In this document: positions 36,380 through 45,284 of the stretch, piece after piece
Numbering within the stretch: the stretch's first letter is position 1
Layout of the letters: every line of letters begins with the position of its first letter
NCBI GenBank assembly: GCA_016185275.1
Contig: JACPNX010000044.1
Location: 124,001-188,000 of the forward strand
Direction of reading: 5' to 3'
DNA: 64,000 bases
Origin: Actinomycetota bacterium
GTDB lineage: Bacteria > Actinomycetota > Acidimicrobiia > Acidimicrobiales > Iamiaceae
Notes under the pieces: model-generated
The model's database searches: none
Seen by the model: the letters and a program-made list of their open reading frames with translations, nothing else
What the model was told of the DNA's origin: nothing
Made by a program: the position numbers and the translations under genes

Positions 36380-36886
36380 TTGGTTGCTGCGCCGATGGTC
36401 GATGCGCATGCTGCATTGGGCGATCAGCCACAACCGCGAGCCCTGGTCGACGACAGCCGTGCTCGTCTCGTCCTGGAGTGGTGCGACTGGGTCGACGCGA
36501 GGCTCGCTCGCCCGAGCGAGATGCCCGAGGTGCTCGTCCACGGTGACTTCCACGGCGACAACCAGCTCTGGGACCACTCGTCGTTCCGCCTGGTCGCCGC
36601 GGTCGATCTCGAAGAAGCGGGGATCGCCGACGCCGAGTTCGACTTCCGCTACCTGCTGGGCAACGTCGGGACACCCGAGCTCGCGCTCGCGGCGATCGAC
36701 GCCTACGAGCGGCGGGTCGGTCGTCGACTGGACCGCCAGCGAGTCCTGGCCTGGAACGTGCTGACCCATCTCGGCGATGCCGTCTGGCGAACGGAAGCCG
36801 GCGTGCCGCTGCCCGGCGGTGGCGATGCGAGCACCTGGATGGACGATCTGTCCGCCCGAATGCGCGCCTTCGGCGTCAACGCCTGA
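36380..36886 (+). pseudogene. Aminoglycoside-phosphotransferase family, 5'-truncated
   Basis: The frame encodes the C-lobe only: VLVHGDFHGDNQLWD with catalytic Asp and metal-binding Asn, VAAVDLEEAGIADAEFDFRYL with the second Asp, and a helical C-terminus. The nucleotide-binding N-lobe (about 120 residues) is absent, and the first 30 codons do not match the family. It lies just beyond the IS remnant and YdeI gene, so an insertion/deletion event probably removed its 5' end. Confidence 0.7.
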
Positions 36887-37006
36887 CCGGCCCGATGTCC
36901 GCAAGAGCAGCCTGGATCGGTTGCACGGCCGAGCGTCTCGTGCCTGAAGGGGACGCACACCGAAAAGCGGGACGCGTGATGAGTCCGACGACCGGGATTG
37001 CGGCCC

Positions 37007-38971
37007 TCAGCCGCTGAGCCGCGCGGCGTACTCGCTGGTGCCGATGATCAGCATGCCGATGTCGCCGGCGGTGCCTCCCGCGGTGAGCACGGAGGTGGCG
37101 GCGGCGATCTCGTCGGTGGTCGGTGGCCGGCCGAGCATCAGCAGGTAGAGGACGTCGGTGGCGACGGTGGGGGCCATGCGAGCCCGGTACTCGGCAGAGC
37201 TGGCGAAGAGGCCGAGCACGCGGCCGCGCGACATGCGGCGCGAGGCGAGCTGCCAGGTCCAGTAGTCGACGCCCCCGGCGTCGCCGGGCCGGCCAAGGAC
37301 GTTCGAGTAGAGCGCCTCGACGAAGGCTCGGTCGGCCATCGCTCCGTAGCGGGCGCGGAACTCGGCGGTGCCGGCGAAGCCGCGGGCGACGGCGGCCAGG
37401 GAGGCCCCCGAGCGGACGCGGCCCGTCCAGTACGTGAAGCCGCCGAGGTCGGGGCTGCGCAGGAAGGCGGCGTGGTAGAGCCGGTCGACCGGGTCGGTGA
37501 CGAGGCGTTGGTCGTCGCTGGCGCGCAGGGCGTCGATCAGGCCGGCGGGATCGTCGGTGCCCGCTTGGAGCCGCTCCACCCAGGTGGACTCCTCGTCTCC
37601 GGTCGGCGCCCGGCCCAGGAGATCGGCGAACTGGCGCTGCACGAACGCACTGATCGACGCGAACGGTCCGATGTCGGGCCCCCCGGGCGTGGTCGCCTCG
37701 GAGAGCGCCGACTCGGGTCCCTCGCCGATGGCGTTCACGGCCGCAACCGTGAACCGGTACTGGTGCTCGGCCAGCAGACCGGCGACCGTGGTGCTCGTCC
37801 CCGGCGCCGACACCTCCACGGCCGGAGTTGCCTCGCCATCGCGGTAGGCGCGCACGACGTAGGAGGTCGCGGGCACCTCTGCCGCGGGCGGCGTCCACGC
37901 GAGGGACGCACCGAAGGCCGTGGTGGCGGTGACCGTCGGGGATGTCGCCACGGCCAGCAGGTCCCAGGTGTGCAAGGCGCCTGCCTCGTCGGCTGCGAAC
38001 ACCCGCGATCCGTCGCTCGTGACCGCGAGCATGCCGGTCGCCGCCTCAGCCGAACCGATCTCGAGGACGGCCAGTGGCGTCGTCTGGTTCACGGCGTAGA
38101 CGTAGACGTCTGGGTCGTAGGGGGCCCACAGCGCTCCGACCATGAAGCGCCCGTCCTCGCTGCGCGTGACCGCCAACGGGTACGGGCTGGCCTCGTAGCT
38201 CACGGTGGGTTCCGCCAGCGTGGCCAGGTTCCACTCGTTGAACCCGTACGGTGAACCGCAGGCGGTCCAAGCGGCGGTGGTGTCGACCGACAGGGCGATC
38301 TCCCGGCCGTTGCTGCAGGCGTTGGAGTGCGGGGAGGTGAGCACCTCCACCGGCGTGGTGCCCGTGATGTCGAACGCGTGGATCTTGCTCGGCGACAGGC
38401 CGCGATCGAGGACGTACACCCTGGCGGGAGACTCGGTCGCCGCAACGTCGCCGCCCGCGTAGAGCGAGGTGGCGAGGCGCGTCCGCAACGTGCCGGTGCT
38501 CGGGTCGAGGCTCGCCAAGCCGCCCGACCACTGGTCGCCGTAGGTGATCCAGAACCGGCCGGCCGCCCATGCGAACGAGCGAGCCAGTGGTGCGGCCGCG
38601 ATCGACCACGTCTGGGTGACCGCGAAGGTGTCGGCGTCGATGGCGTTGACGACGCGGGCTCCGCTGGCCAGGGCGTACAGGGTACGGCCCCTCAGCATCA
38701 GGTCCGTCACGCCCGTCTGGCTCGGGATCGTGGTGACGAACGAGCCGGACAGATCGAAGACGTCGATCACGTCTCCAGCCGTGCCGAACACGTGCCCGCC
38801 TGCATCGTCGACGACCAGCTCGCCAGCGGTCAGCGGCGCCGGTGTGGCGGCAACCGACGCCGCACCTACCGCCGCACCTACGGCCGCGGCCGGCACCAGA
38901 CCTGCGGCTACCACGGCTGAAGCCACGATCGCCGAGGCGATCCACCGTCGAAGGTTCACGTTCGCTCCCAT
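37007..38971 (-). CDS. Secreted beta-propeller/FN3/DUF4214 protein
   Basis: 654 residues from ATG 38971. Signal peptide (LRRWIASAIVASAVVAAGLVPAAA), then propeller-like repeats to about residue 330, a fibronectin type III domain (about 335-425: TSYVVRAYRDGEATPAVEVS, YRFTVAAVNAIGEGPESA), then DUF4214 units to the end (YHAAFLRSPDLGGFTYWTGRV, YSNVLGRPGDAGGVDYWTWQL, YLLMLGRPPTTDEI). Such proteins are abundant in Acidimicrobiia and probably act on the cell surface. No enzymatic motif seen. Confidence 0.88.
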   Translation of the reverse strand: MGANVNLRRWIASAIVASAVVAAGLVPAAAVGAAVGAASVAATPAPLTAGELVVDDAGGHVFGTAGDVIDVFDLSGSFVTTIPSQTGVTDLMLRGRTLYALASGARVVNAIDADTFAVTQTWSIAAAPLARSFAWAAGRFWITYGDQWSGGLASLDPSTGTLRTRLATSLYAGGDVAATESPARVYVLDRGLSPSKIHAFDITGTTPVEVLTSPHSNACSNGREIALSVDTTAAWTACGSPYGFNEWNLATLAEPTVSYEASPYPLAVTRSEDGRFMVGALWAPYDPDVYVYAVNQTTPLAVLEIGSAEAATGMLAVTSDGSRVFAADEAGALHTWDLLAVATSPTVTATTAFGASLAWTPPAAEVPATSYVVRAYRDGEATPAVEVSAPGTSTTVAGLLAEHQYRFTVAAVNAIGEGPESALSEATTPGGPDIGPFASISAFVQRQFADLLGRAPTGDEESTWVERLQAGTDDPAGLIDALRASDDQRLVTDPVDRLYHAAFLRSPDLGGFTYWTGRVRSGASLAAVARGFAGTAEFRARYGAMADRAFVEALYSNVLGRPGDAGGVDYWTWQLASRRMSRGRVLGLFASSAEYRARMAPTVATDVLYLLMLGRPPTTDEIAAATSVLTAGGTAGDIGMLIIGTSEYAARLSG

Positions 38972-39114
38972 CGCTCGACCCGCCCCATCGGCCGCTCGCC
39001 GGTCCAATTGAGGACTTCGGTCCCTCGGGTCGGGGCCGGTTGGGTCGCCCGCGGCGCAGCCGCCCGCCGGCCGGTAGGGTCGCCGCCGTCCTGGTGAGCG
39101 ACCGAGGGGGACCG

Positions 39115-40281
39115 GTGCGCTTCTTCAGCTTCCACCTGATGCCGTACACGGGCCTGCCGCCCGACTATGACGGCCCGGCCTGGGTCACCGTGCCGAACCG
39201 GCTCTACGACCCGCACCTCGGCGGCAAGCTCTACAACCGCTACATCGACGAGCTGATCTACGCCGAAGAGCTGGGGTTCGACGGCGTCTGCGTGAACGAG
39301 CACCACCAGAACGCCTACGGGATCATGCCGTCGCCCAACCTGATCGCCTCGATCCTCGCCCGCGAGACCAGCCGGCTGAAGGTCGCGGTGGTCGGCAACG
39401 CGCTGCCGCTCTACGACCCGCCCACCCGGGTGGCCGAGGAGTTCGCCATGATCGACTGCATCTCCGGTGGCCGACTCATCGCTGGGTTCGTGGTGGGCGG
39501 CGGGCCGGAGTACTACTCGTTCTCGATCAACCCGGCACATGCCCGGGAGCGCTTCGCCGAAGCGCACGACATCATCCTCAAGGCGTGGACCGAGGACGGG
39601 CCGACCGAGTACATCGGCAAGCACTACCGGCTGCGCATCCTCAACACGTGGCCCAAGCCGGTCCAGCAACCGCATCCCGAGATCTGGATCCCGGGTGCGG
39701 GCTCGCTCGAGACCGTCGAGTTCGTGGCCCGCCACCGCTACGCCTACATGGGGATCCCGTACTTCCACATCGACGTGTTCGACCGCATGTTCCGCATGTT
39801 CCGCGACGCGTGCGAGCTGGAGGGCTACACCTACGACCCGCTCCAGGCCGGCTGGCTGTGCCCGATCTACGTCGCCGAGACCGACGAGGAGGCGCGGGCG
39901 CAGTTCGAGGAGCACTTCTGGTACTTCGTGCGGCGGCTGCTGCCCGGCATCACGGTCAACCCGCCCGGCTACACGTCGCTGCGCAGCCTCGAAGGGATGT
40001 TCAAGGGGATGGGCACGTTCGCCCTGTCGCTCGAGACGTGGGAGCAGGTGATCGACGGGGTCTACGCCGTCGTCGGCTCCCCCGACACCGTGTACGAGCG
40101 ACTCGAGCAGAACCTGGCCCGGCTGGGCACGGGCAACCTGCTCGGCCTGTTCCAGCTCGGCACGCTGCCACCGGACCGGACCGAGCGCAGCCTCGAGCTG
40201 TTCGCGGCCGAGGTGATGCCCCGCCTGCGCGACCGGTTCCCGGACGGCCAGCCGATGATCGCCACCCGGGCGGCGGCGTGA
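39115..40281 (+). CDS. Luciferase-like flavin monooxygenase
   Basis: 388 residues from GTG 39115 (GAGGGGGA upstream). RFFSFHLMPYTGLP, YAEELGFDGVCVNEHHQNAYG, LKVAVVGNALPLYDPPTRVAEEFAMIDCISGGRL and HPEIWIPGAGSLETVEFVA place it in the bacterial luciferase superfamily (FMN- or F420-dependent). The next gene, a hydrolase, starts inside its stop codon (GTGA), so the pair probably oxidises and then cleaves one substrate. A flavin reductase occurs at 5007 but is not linked. Confidence 0.88.
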   Translation: MRFFSFHLMPYTGLPPDYDGPAWVTVPNRLYDPHLGGKLYNRYIDELIYAEELGFDGVCVNEHHQNAYGIMPSPNLIASILARETSRLKVAVVGNALPLYDPPTRVAEEFAMIDCISGGRLIAGFVVGGGPEYYSFSINPAHARERFAEAHDIILKAWTEDGPTEYIGKHYRLRILNTWPKPVQQPHPEIWIPGAGSLETVEFVARHRYAYMGIPYFHIDVFDRMFRMFRDACELEGYTYDPLQAGWLCPIYVAETDEEARAQFEEHFWYFVRRLLPGITVNPPGYTSLRSLEGMFKGMGTFALSLETWEQVIDGVYAVVGSPDTVYERLEQNLARLGTGNLLGLFQLGTLPPDRTERSLELFAAEVMPRLRDRFPDGQPMIATRAAA

Positions 40282-41111
40282 TCCAAGCCCGCACCGTCGA
40301 CACCCGCGTGGGGCGCGTCGTCCTGCGTGAGGGCGGCGCCGGGCAGCCGCTCGTCTACCTCCACTCCGCCACGGGCGAAGGCGACGGGCTCGGCTTCCTC
40401 GACGCCCTGGCCGCATCGGGCCATGTGCTCGCGCCGATGTTCCCCGGCTTCGGCGGCTCGGAGGGCATCGAGTCGATCGACGACATGGAGGACGCCACGT
40501 TCCACCTGCTCGACCTCTGGGAGCGGCTCGGGCTCGATGCGCCCGTCGTGGTCGGGTTGTCGCTCGGTGGCTGGATGGCGGCCGAGCTGGCCACGCGCCA
40601 CCCTGAGCGGGTCGGCGCGCTGGTCCTCGTGAACCCGGTCGGCCACCACATCCCCGGCGCGCCGATCAAGGACATCTTCGGCCGGTCACCGTCCGAGATG
40701 GTCGAGGACCTGTTCTTCGCGCCGGACCATCCGGTCGCCCAGCTCATGCGCGCGCTGGGCGACTACCGATCGGACCCCGGCCAGGCCGGCGCGCTCACCT
40801 TCGACATGATCGCCCCGATGGTGCAGGTCCTCGGTGCCGCCGCCCGCCTCGGCTGGGATCCGTACCTGCACAACCCCAAGCTGCGCAGCCGGCTCTGGAG
40901 GATCTCGTGTCCCACGCTCGTGGTGCGCGGGGAGGCCGACACGCTCGTGCCTACGGAGCACGCGCGGGTCTACGTCGAGGGCATCGCCGGCGCCCGGCTC
41001 GAGGTCGTGCCCCAGTCCGCGCACCTGGTGCCGCTCGAGCAGCCGGAGCGCCTCGCCGCGCTCGTGCGCGACTTCGTCGCCGCCGCCGCCGCCGCCCCGG
41101 TCCGCTCCTGA
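40278..41111 (+). CDS. Alpha/beta hydrolase
   Basis: 277 residues. Oxyanion-hole strand [11 protein letters not shown], nucleophile elbow [11 protein letters not shown] (Ser in GLSLGG), Asp in [18 protein letters not shown] and His in [17 protein letters not shown] complete the triad. The N-terminus [14 protein letters not shown] is typical. It is translationally coupled to the luciferase-like gene before it; substrate unknown. Confidence 0.9.
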   Translation: MIQARTVDTRVGRVVLREGGAGQPLVYLHSATGEGDGLGFLDALAASGHVLAPMFPGFGGSEGIESIDDMEDATFHLLDLWERLGLDAPVVVGLSLGGWMAAELATRHPERVGALVLVNPVGHHIPGAPIKDIFGRSPSEMVEDLFFAPDHPVAQLMRALGDYRSDPGQAGALTFDMIAPMVQVLGAAARLGWDPYLHNPKLRSRLWRISCPTLVVRGEADTLVPTEHARVYVEGIAGARLEVVPQSAHLVPLEQPERLAALVRDFVAAAAAAPVRS

Positions 41112-41145
41112 GCGCCGCCCCTCGCCCTCGCTCCTCGCCCTCGCT

Positions 41146-41204
41146 CCTCGCTTCTTTGGTTCTTTGGCGGGCTCCGGCCTCGCCAAAGAACCAAAGAAGC
41201 GAGG
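41146..41204. terminator. 24-bp perfect inverted repeat
   Basis: Two perfect 24-base arms (left starting CCTCGCTTCTTTGG, right ending CCAAAGAAGCGAGG) flank an 11-base loop. It is less GC-rich than its surroundings and follows the hydrolase stop by 34 bases, so it is probably a strong bidirectional terminator. Confidence 0.75.
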
Positions 41205-41265
41205 CGGCGGGCGGCGCGCGCGGCCGGGGCGCGCGGCGGGCGGCGCGACGGGTAGACCGCACGGC

Positions 41266-41562
41266 ATGAGCGACGACATCGACATCCCGTCGGGCTGGAC
41301 CGTCGAAGAGGGCAAGCTGCATCGGCGCTTCCGGTTCGACGACTTCTCGGAGGCGTTCGGGTTCATGACCCGGGTCGCCTTGGTGGCCGAGAAGGCCAAC
41401 CACCACCCCGACTGGTCGAACTCGTGGAACACGGTCACGATCGACCTGGTCAGCCACGACGCCGGCGGGCTCACCCAGCGGGACCACGACCTGGCCGAGG
41501 CCATCAACGCACTGATCGGCGAGCGCCCCCCGCAGCCGCCGGCCCTCGACCAGGTCCTGTAG
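41266..41562 (+). CDS. 4a-hydroxytetrahydrobiopterin dehydratase
   Basis: 98 residues. [40 protein letters not shown] with the catalytic HHPDW, then [24 protein letters not shown], match PCD/DCoH. It dehydrates 4a-hydroxytetrahydropterin to recycle the pterin cofactor; in bacteria without aromatic hydroxylases a role in molybdopterin chemistry has been suggested. It converges with sufU; a hairpin lies between. Confidence 0.92.
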   Translation: MSDDIDIPSGWTVEEGKLHRRFRFDDFSEAFGFMTRVALVAEKANHHPDWSNSWNTVTIDLVSHDAGGLTQRDHDLAEAINALIGERPPQPPALDQVL

Positions 41563-41577
41563 CGCCCGCACCCCGTC

Positions 41578-41625
41578 GTTCTGGAGGTCTCACGAGCGCT
41601 CTGGCGCGACCGACACCTCCAGAAC
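41578..41625. terminator. Bidirectional hairpin between convergent genes
   Basis: GTTCTGGAGGT and ACCTCCAGAAC form a perfect 11-bp stem around a 26-base loop, between the pterin dehydratase and sufU, whose stops face each other. The stem core CTGGAGGT is shared with the hairpin at 31622-31660. Confidence 0.65.
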
Positions 41626-41678
41626 GCGAAGGGCGAGCGGAAGCGCGGGCTTCCGGCCGCCCGGCCCCTCGCGTCGCG

Positions 41679-42182
41679 TCAGACGTCGGCGAGCGCCTCG
41701 TCCAGCCCCTGGTTCAGGGTGTTCCAGGAGAGGGTGGCGCACTTGATGCGCACGGGGAACTTCACGACCCCGCGCAGGGCCTCGAGGTCGCCGAGCTTCA
41801 CGTCGTCCGGCGCGTCGGCGGGGATGCCCGCCTCGGCGTCGCCGGCGCCGGGTGCGCCGTCGCCGTCGAGCGACGACTCGTGGATCGACATCATCGCCTT
41901 GAACGCCCGGGTGAGCTTGCGGGCCTCGTCGACCGGCTTGCCCTTGACCGCAGCCGACATCATGGACGCCGACGACTGCGAGATGGAGCAGCCCTGTCCG
42001 CCGATGCGGATGTCGTCGATCACTCCGTCCGCCACGTCGACGTAGACGACGATCTCGTCGCCGCACAACGGGTTGAACCCCTCGACCCGGTGCGCGGGCG
42101 GAACGGCCAGCTCGCCCCGGTTCCGGGGTGAGCGGTAGTGGTCGAGGATGATCTCTCGGTACAGGTCTTCGAGGCCGGGCAT
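41679..42182 (-). CDS. sufU: SufU-type sulfur transfer protein
   Basis: 167 residues. YREIILDHYRSPRNRG, FNPLCGDEI (Cys, Asp), GQGCSISQSSASMM (Cys) and RIKCATLSWNTL (Cys) give the Zn-binding Cys/Asp set of SufU. It accepts persulfide sulfur from SufS and passes it to the scaffold. An acidic insert (GDGAPGAGDAEAG) lies before the last Cys. Third gene of sufC2-sufS-sufU. Confidence 0.92.
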   Translation of the reverse strand: MPGLEDLYREIILDHYRSPRNRGELAVPPAHRVEGFNPLCGDEIVVYVDVADGVIDDIRIGGQGCSISQSSASMMSAAVKGKPVDEARKLTRAFKAMMSIHESSLDGDGAPGAGDAEAGIPADAPDDVKLGDLEALRGVVKFPVRIKCATLSWNTLNQGLDEALADV

Positions 42183-42206
42183 GGGTTCCCCAGTGTGGTC
42201 GACGCC

Positions 42207-43466
42207 CTAGAAGGCGAAGAAGTCCGCCGCCGCCTCGAGCGCTTCGGCGAGGCAGTCGACATCGTCGGTGTCGTTGTACACGTAGAACGAGGCACGGGCG
42301 GTGGCGTTGGTGCCGAGCACCCGCATGAGCGGTTTGGCGCAGTGGTGGCCGGGCCGGATGCACACCCCGTGCTCGTCGAGCACCTGCGACACGTCGTGGG
42401 CGTGGACGTCGGCCAAGGCCAACGACAGCACGCCGCCGCGTGCCGCCGGCTCAGCGGGACCGTGGATGGTGAGGCGGTCGCCGAGGCGCTCGGTGAGGGT
42501 CCGCAGCGCGTAGCCGGTGAGCGTCACCTCGTGCTCGCGGATGCGCTCCATGCCGATCGCGTCCAGGTACTCGATGGCGGCGTGCAGGCCGACCGCCTCC
42601 GCGATCGGCGGCGTGCCGGCCTCGAACTTGGCCGGGAGCGCGCCCGGCGTGAAGCCCTCGAGCGTGACGTCGAGGATCATGCCGCCGCCGCCGAGGAACG
42701 GCGGGGCCGCGTCGAGCAGCGCCTCCCGGCCCCACAGCACGCCGATGCCACTGGGCCCGCACATCTTGTGGGCGCTGAAGGCGGCGAAGTCGGCTCCGAG
42801 CGCAGCCACGTCGGTGGCGACGTGGGGCACGAGCTGGCAGGCGTCGACCAGCACGAGGGCCCCGGCGGCGTGGGCCGCGTCGGTGATCCGGCGCACCGGC
42901 GTCAGCGTGCCGGTCACGTTCGACATGGCGGTGAGGCCGACGAGCTTGGCCCCGTCGAGCAGACGGTCGAGGTCGGTGAGGTCGAGCTGGGCGTCGGCGG
43001 TGATCGGGATCCAGCGGATCTCGAAGCCCTTCTCGGCCTGGAGCTGGAACCACGGGACGATGTCGGCGTGATGCTCGAGCTGGGTGAGGACGACGGCGTC
43101 GCCGGGGCCGAGGTTGGCGCCGCCCCAGGAGCGCGCCACAAGGTTGATGCCCTCGGTCGCGTTCTTGGTGAAGATCACCTCGTTCGGCGACGACGCGCCG
43201 ATGAACCGAGCGGTACGGGCACGGGCGCCCTCGTAACGGGCGGTCGATGCCTCGGCCAGCTCGTAGACGCCGCGGTGGATGTTGGCGTACTCGGTCTCGT
43301 AGAAGCCGGTCATGGCCTCGAGCACCGGGCGGGGCTTCTGCGACGACGCGGCCGAGTCGAGGAACACCAGCCGCTTGCCGGCGCGCGTCGGCTTTTCGAG
43401 CACCGGGAAGTCGCGGCGGATGGCGGCGACGTCGATGGGGGTGATCGGTTCGGCCGCCATCGTCAT
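42207..43466 (-). CDS. sufS: Cysteine desulfurase SufS
   Basis: 419 residues. PLP fold type I: VFLDSAASSQKP, NIHRGVYELAEASTARYEGAR, FTKNATEGINLVA, HHADIVPW, the PLP-lysine in AFSAHKMCGPSGIG and the catalytic Cys in RPGHHCAKPLM. One oddity: the usual VDGAQ reads VDACQ. It converts cysteine to alanine and forms the persulfide used by SufU. Its ATG overlaps the sufC2 stop (ATGA). Confidence 0.94.
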   Translation of the reverse strand: MTMAAEPITPIDVAAIRRDFPVLEKPTRAGKRLVFLDSAASSQKPRPVLEAMTGFYETEYANIHRGVYELAEASTARYEGARARTARFIGASSPNEVIFTKNATEGINLVARSWGGANLGPGDAVVLTQLEHHADIVPWFQLQAEKGFEIRWIPITADAQLDLTDLDRLLDGAKLVGLTAMSNVTGTLTPVRRITDAAHAAGALVLVDACQLVPHVATDVAALGADFAAFSAHKMCGPSGIGVLWGREALLDAAPPFLGGGGMILDVTLEGFTPGALPAKFEAGTPPIAEAVGLHAAIEYLDAIGMERIREHEVTLTGYALRTLTERLGDRLTIHGPAEPAARGGVLSLALADVHAHDVSQVLDEHGVCIRPGHHCAKPLMRVLGTNATARASFYVYNDTDDVDCLAEALEAAADFFAF

Positions 43467-44266
43467 GCTCCGGCCGCCGCGGCCGGGACCGTCGCTGCGT
43501 CCGCCGCCGGATCGGGCGCCCAGGCGGCGTAGCCCTCGCGCTCGAGCCGCTCGGCCAGCTCCATGCCGCCGGACTCCACGATGCGACCGTTGACGAGCAC
43601 GTGGACGTGGTCAGGCCGCAACTCGGTGAGCAGGCGCTCGTAGTGGGTGATGGCCAGGATCCCGAGCTCGGTGCGGTCCCGGCGGACCTCGTCGACGCCC
43701 CGGGCCACGGTGCGCAGCGCGTCGACGTCGAGGCCCGAGTCGGTCTCGTCGAGGATGGCCAGCTCGGGCTCGAGGATCGCCATCTGGAGGATCTCGTTGC
43801 GCTTCTTCTCACCGCCCGAGAAGCCCTCGTTGACGTGGCGGTCGGCGAACGACGGATCCATGTCCAGCCGCTCCATCCACTCCATGATCGACAGGCGTAG
43901 CTCGAGCATGGACAGGTCGATCCCCTTGCGGGCGCTCAGCGCCTGGCGCAGGAAGTTCAGGACCGAGACCCCGGCGATGGCCTGGGGGTACTGGAAGGCG
44001 AGGAAGATGCCGGCCTTGCCCCGCACGTCGGTGGGCCAGTCGGTGATGTCATCCCCCCGGAAGCGGATGCATCCCTGCGTGACGACGTACTCGGGGCTGC
44101 CGAGCAGGGTGCTCGCCAGCGTCGACTTGCCCGAGCCGTTGGGGCCCATGAGGGCATGCACCTCGCCGGCGCCGATGCGCAGATCGACGCCCCGGAGGAT
44201 CTCGGCGCCTCCCTCCACGGTGGCGACGTGGAGGCCGTCGATCTCGAACAACGGGGCCTCGGACAT
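43463..44266 (-). CDS. sufC: SufC ATPase, second copy
   Basis: 267 residues. Walker A GPNGSGKST, signature FSGGEKKRNEI and Walker B LAILDETDSGLD match canonical SufC more closely than the copy at 34044. It heads the reverse cluster sufC-sufS-sufU. Two SufC genes 9 kb apart, one with sufB/sufD and one with sufS/sufU, suggest either an old split with duplication or separate roles. A perfect 16-bp palindrome lies 16 bases before its ATG. Confidence 0.93.
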   Translation of the reverse strand: MSEAPLFEIDGLHVATVEGGAEILRGVDLRIGAGEVHALMGPNGSGKSTLASTLLGSPEYVVTQGCIRFRGDDITDWPTDVRGKAGIFLAFQYPQAIAGVSVLNFLRQALSARKGIDLSMLELRLSIMEWMERLDMDPSFADRHVNEGFSGGEKKRNEILQMAILEPELAILDETDSGLDVDALRTVARGVDEVRRDRTELGILAITHYERLLTELRPDHVHVLVNGRIVESGGMELAERLEREGYAAWAPDPAADAATVPAAAAGA

Positions 44267-44282
44267 GGCTTCAGCGTATAAG

Positions 44283-44298
44283 CACTACGCGCGTAGTG
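44283..44298. promoter_or_regulatory. Perfect 16-bp palindrome upstream of sufC2
   Basis: CACTACGCGCGTAGTG is a perfect palindrome. On the minus strand it is followed by TTATACGCT (a -10-like TACGCT) and the ATG at 44266, so it would cover the promoter spacer. This is where a repressor would bind; the protein is unknown. Confidence 0.55.
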
Positions 44299-44400
44299 GA
44301 AATGTTCCGGTCGAGCTTTCTGCCACACCCGATGGGGCCTGCCGGCCGACCGGAGGGCTGGGCCGGTGCTCGCCTGAGGTGCCCGGCTCAGGTGCTCGGC

Positions 44401-44688
44401 TCAGGTGCTCGGCTCGGTGGCGAGCACCCGCGGGTAGGTGCCCCGCCGTCGCCGCCACAGCTCGGCCGCGCCCCGCTGGCCGACGAGTCGCACCACGCCG
44501 ACCAGCGCGCCCGACACGAGGGCCCAGGGCAGCGCCTCGCGCCACGTGACCGCGGGGTGAGCGGGGTTGCCCGGCGGCCGCCGGCCGGTCGCCTTGCCCC
44601 ATCCACGCTCGATGAGCGGCTTCAGCGCGGCCGCCGCGGCGATGGCCGACGCCGACGACACGACCTTCCAGACCTTGTCCTCGTCCAC
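44401..44688 (-). CDS. DUF4235 family small membrane protein
   Basis: 95 residues. VWKVVSSASAIAAAAALKPLIERGWGKATGR, PPGNPAHPAVTWREALPWALVSGALVGVVRL match DUF4235, with two membrane segments (about 8-25 and 52-70). Common in Actinobacteria; function unknown. Starts GTG at 44688. Confidence 0.88.
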   Translation of the reverse strand: MDEDKVWKVVSSASAIAAAAALKPLIERGWGKATGRRPPGNPAHPAVTWREALPWALVSGALVGVVRLVGQRGAAELWRRRRGTYPRVLATEPST

Positions 44689-44698
44689 GCCGCCGCTC

Positions 44699-45082
44699 CT
44701 ACCCGTGATCCCGCAGGTCCTCCTTCCATGTGCGGAACCGGACGTGGCGCACCCCGCTCGGGCCGACGCCGTCGCCGGTGCCGTCGGGGTGGAGGTGGAA
44801 CGTGTGGGTGCGGGTGAGGTCGCCGGTGTGGCCCGCCCAGTAGCGCGCCTCGGCGCCGGTGGCCGGGCCCGCCCGCCACAGCAGCCACGGGCCGATGCGG
44901 CGCTTGTACATGGCCTCCGGTGTGCCGGTCAGGTGCCGGCCGAGCGCGAGCAGCTCGGCCGGCGCCTCGGCCCACGCCGAGGCCGGGATGTTGCGGTCGC
45001 GCACGGGCGTGGCCGGGAGTGCGGCGGTGGAGACGGGCGTCGGGTCGACCGGCCGCCGGTCGGCGGGCATGGCGGCAGGCAC
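44699..45082 (-). CDS. Hypothetical protein
   Basis: 127 residues. An N-terminal Pro-rich part is followed by a compact soluble domain (ELLALGRHLTGTPEAMYKRRIGPWLLWRAGP, then YWAGHTGDLTRTHTFHLHP, then VRHVRFRTWKEDLRDHG). It looks like a conserved actinobacterial gene; I know no function. It lies 10 bases upstream of the DUF4235 gene, probably in one transcript. Confidence 0.7.
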   Translation of the reverse strand: MPAAMPADRRPVDPTPVSTAALPATPVRDRNIPASAWAEAPAELLALGRHLTGTPEAMYKRRIGPWLLWRAGPATGAEARYWAGHTGDLTRTHTFHLHPDGTGDGVGPSGVRHVRFRTWKEDLRDHG

Positions 45083-45099
45083 GGCGCCATCGTGCCAGG

Positions 45100-45178
45100 C
45101 CGCCGTGCCGCCGTGCCGCCGTGCCGCCGCGTCGCCGCGTCGCCAGGCCGCCAGGCCGCCAGGCCGCCGTGCCGCCGG
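45100..45178. repeat. Short tandem GCC-rich repeats
   Basis: CGCCGTGC and CGCCAGGC units of 8-9 bases alternate over about 80 bases in the gap between the hypothetical gene and the amidotransferase. Confidence 0.75.
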
Positions 45179-45284
45179 GCTCAGGGCGGCTCGTGCTGGC
45201 GGCGCCCGCCCGGGTGCCCGGCTGCTCCGAGGGTGCCGCGCGACGGCGGTTGGTTGCGTGGCGCGCGGGGTCTCAGCCCCCCGT

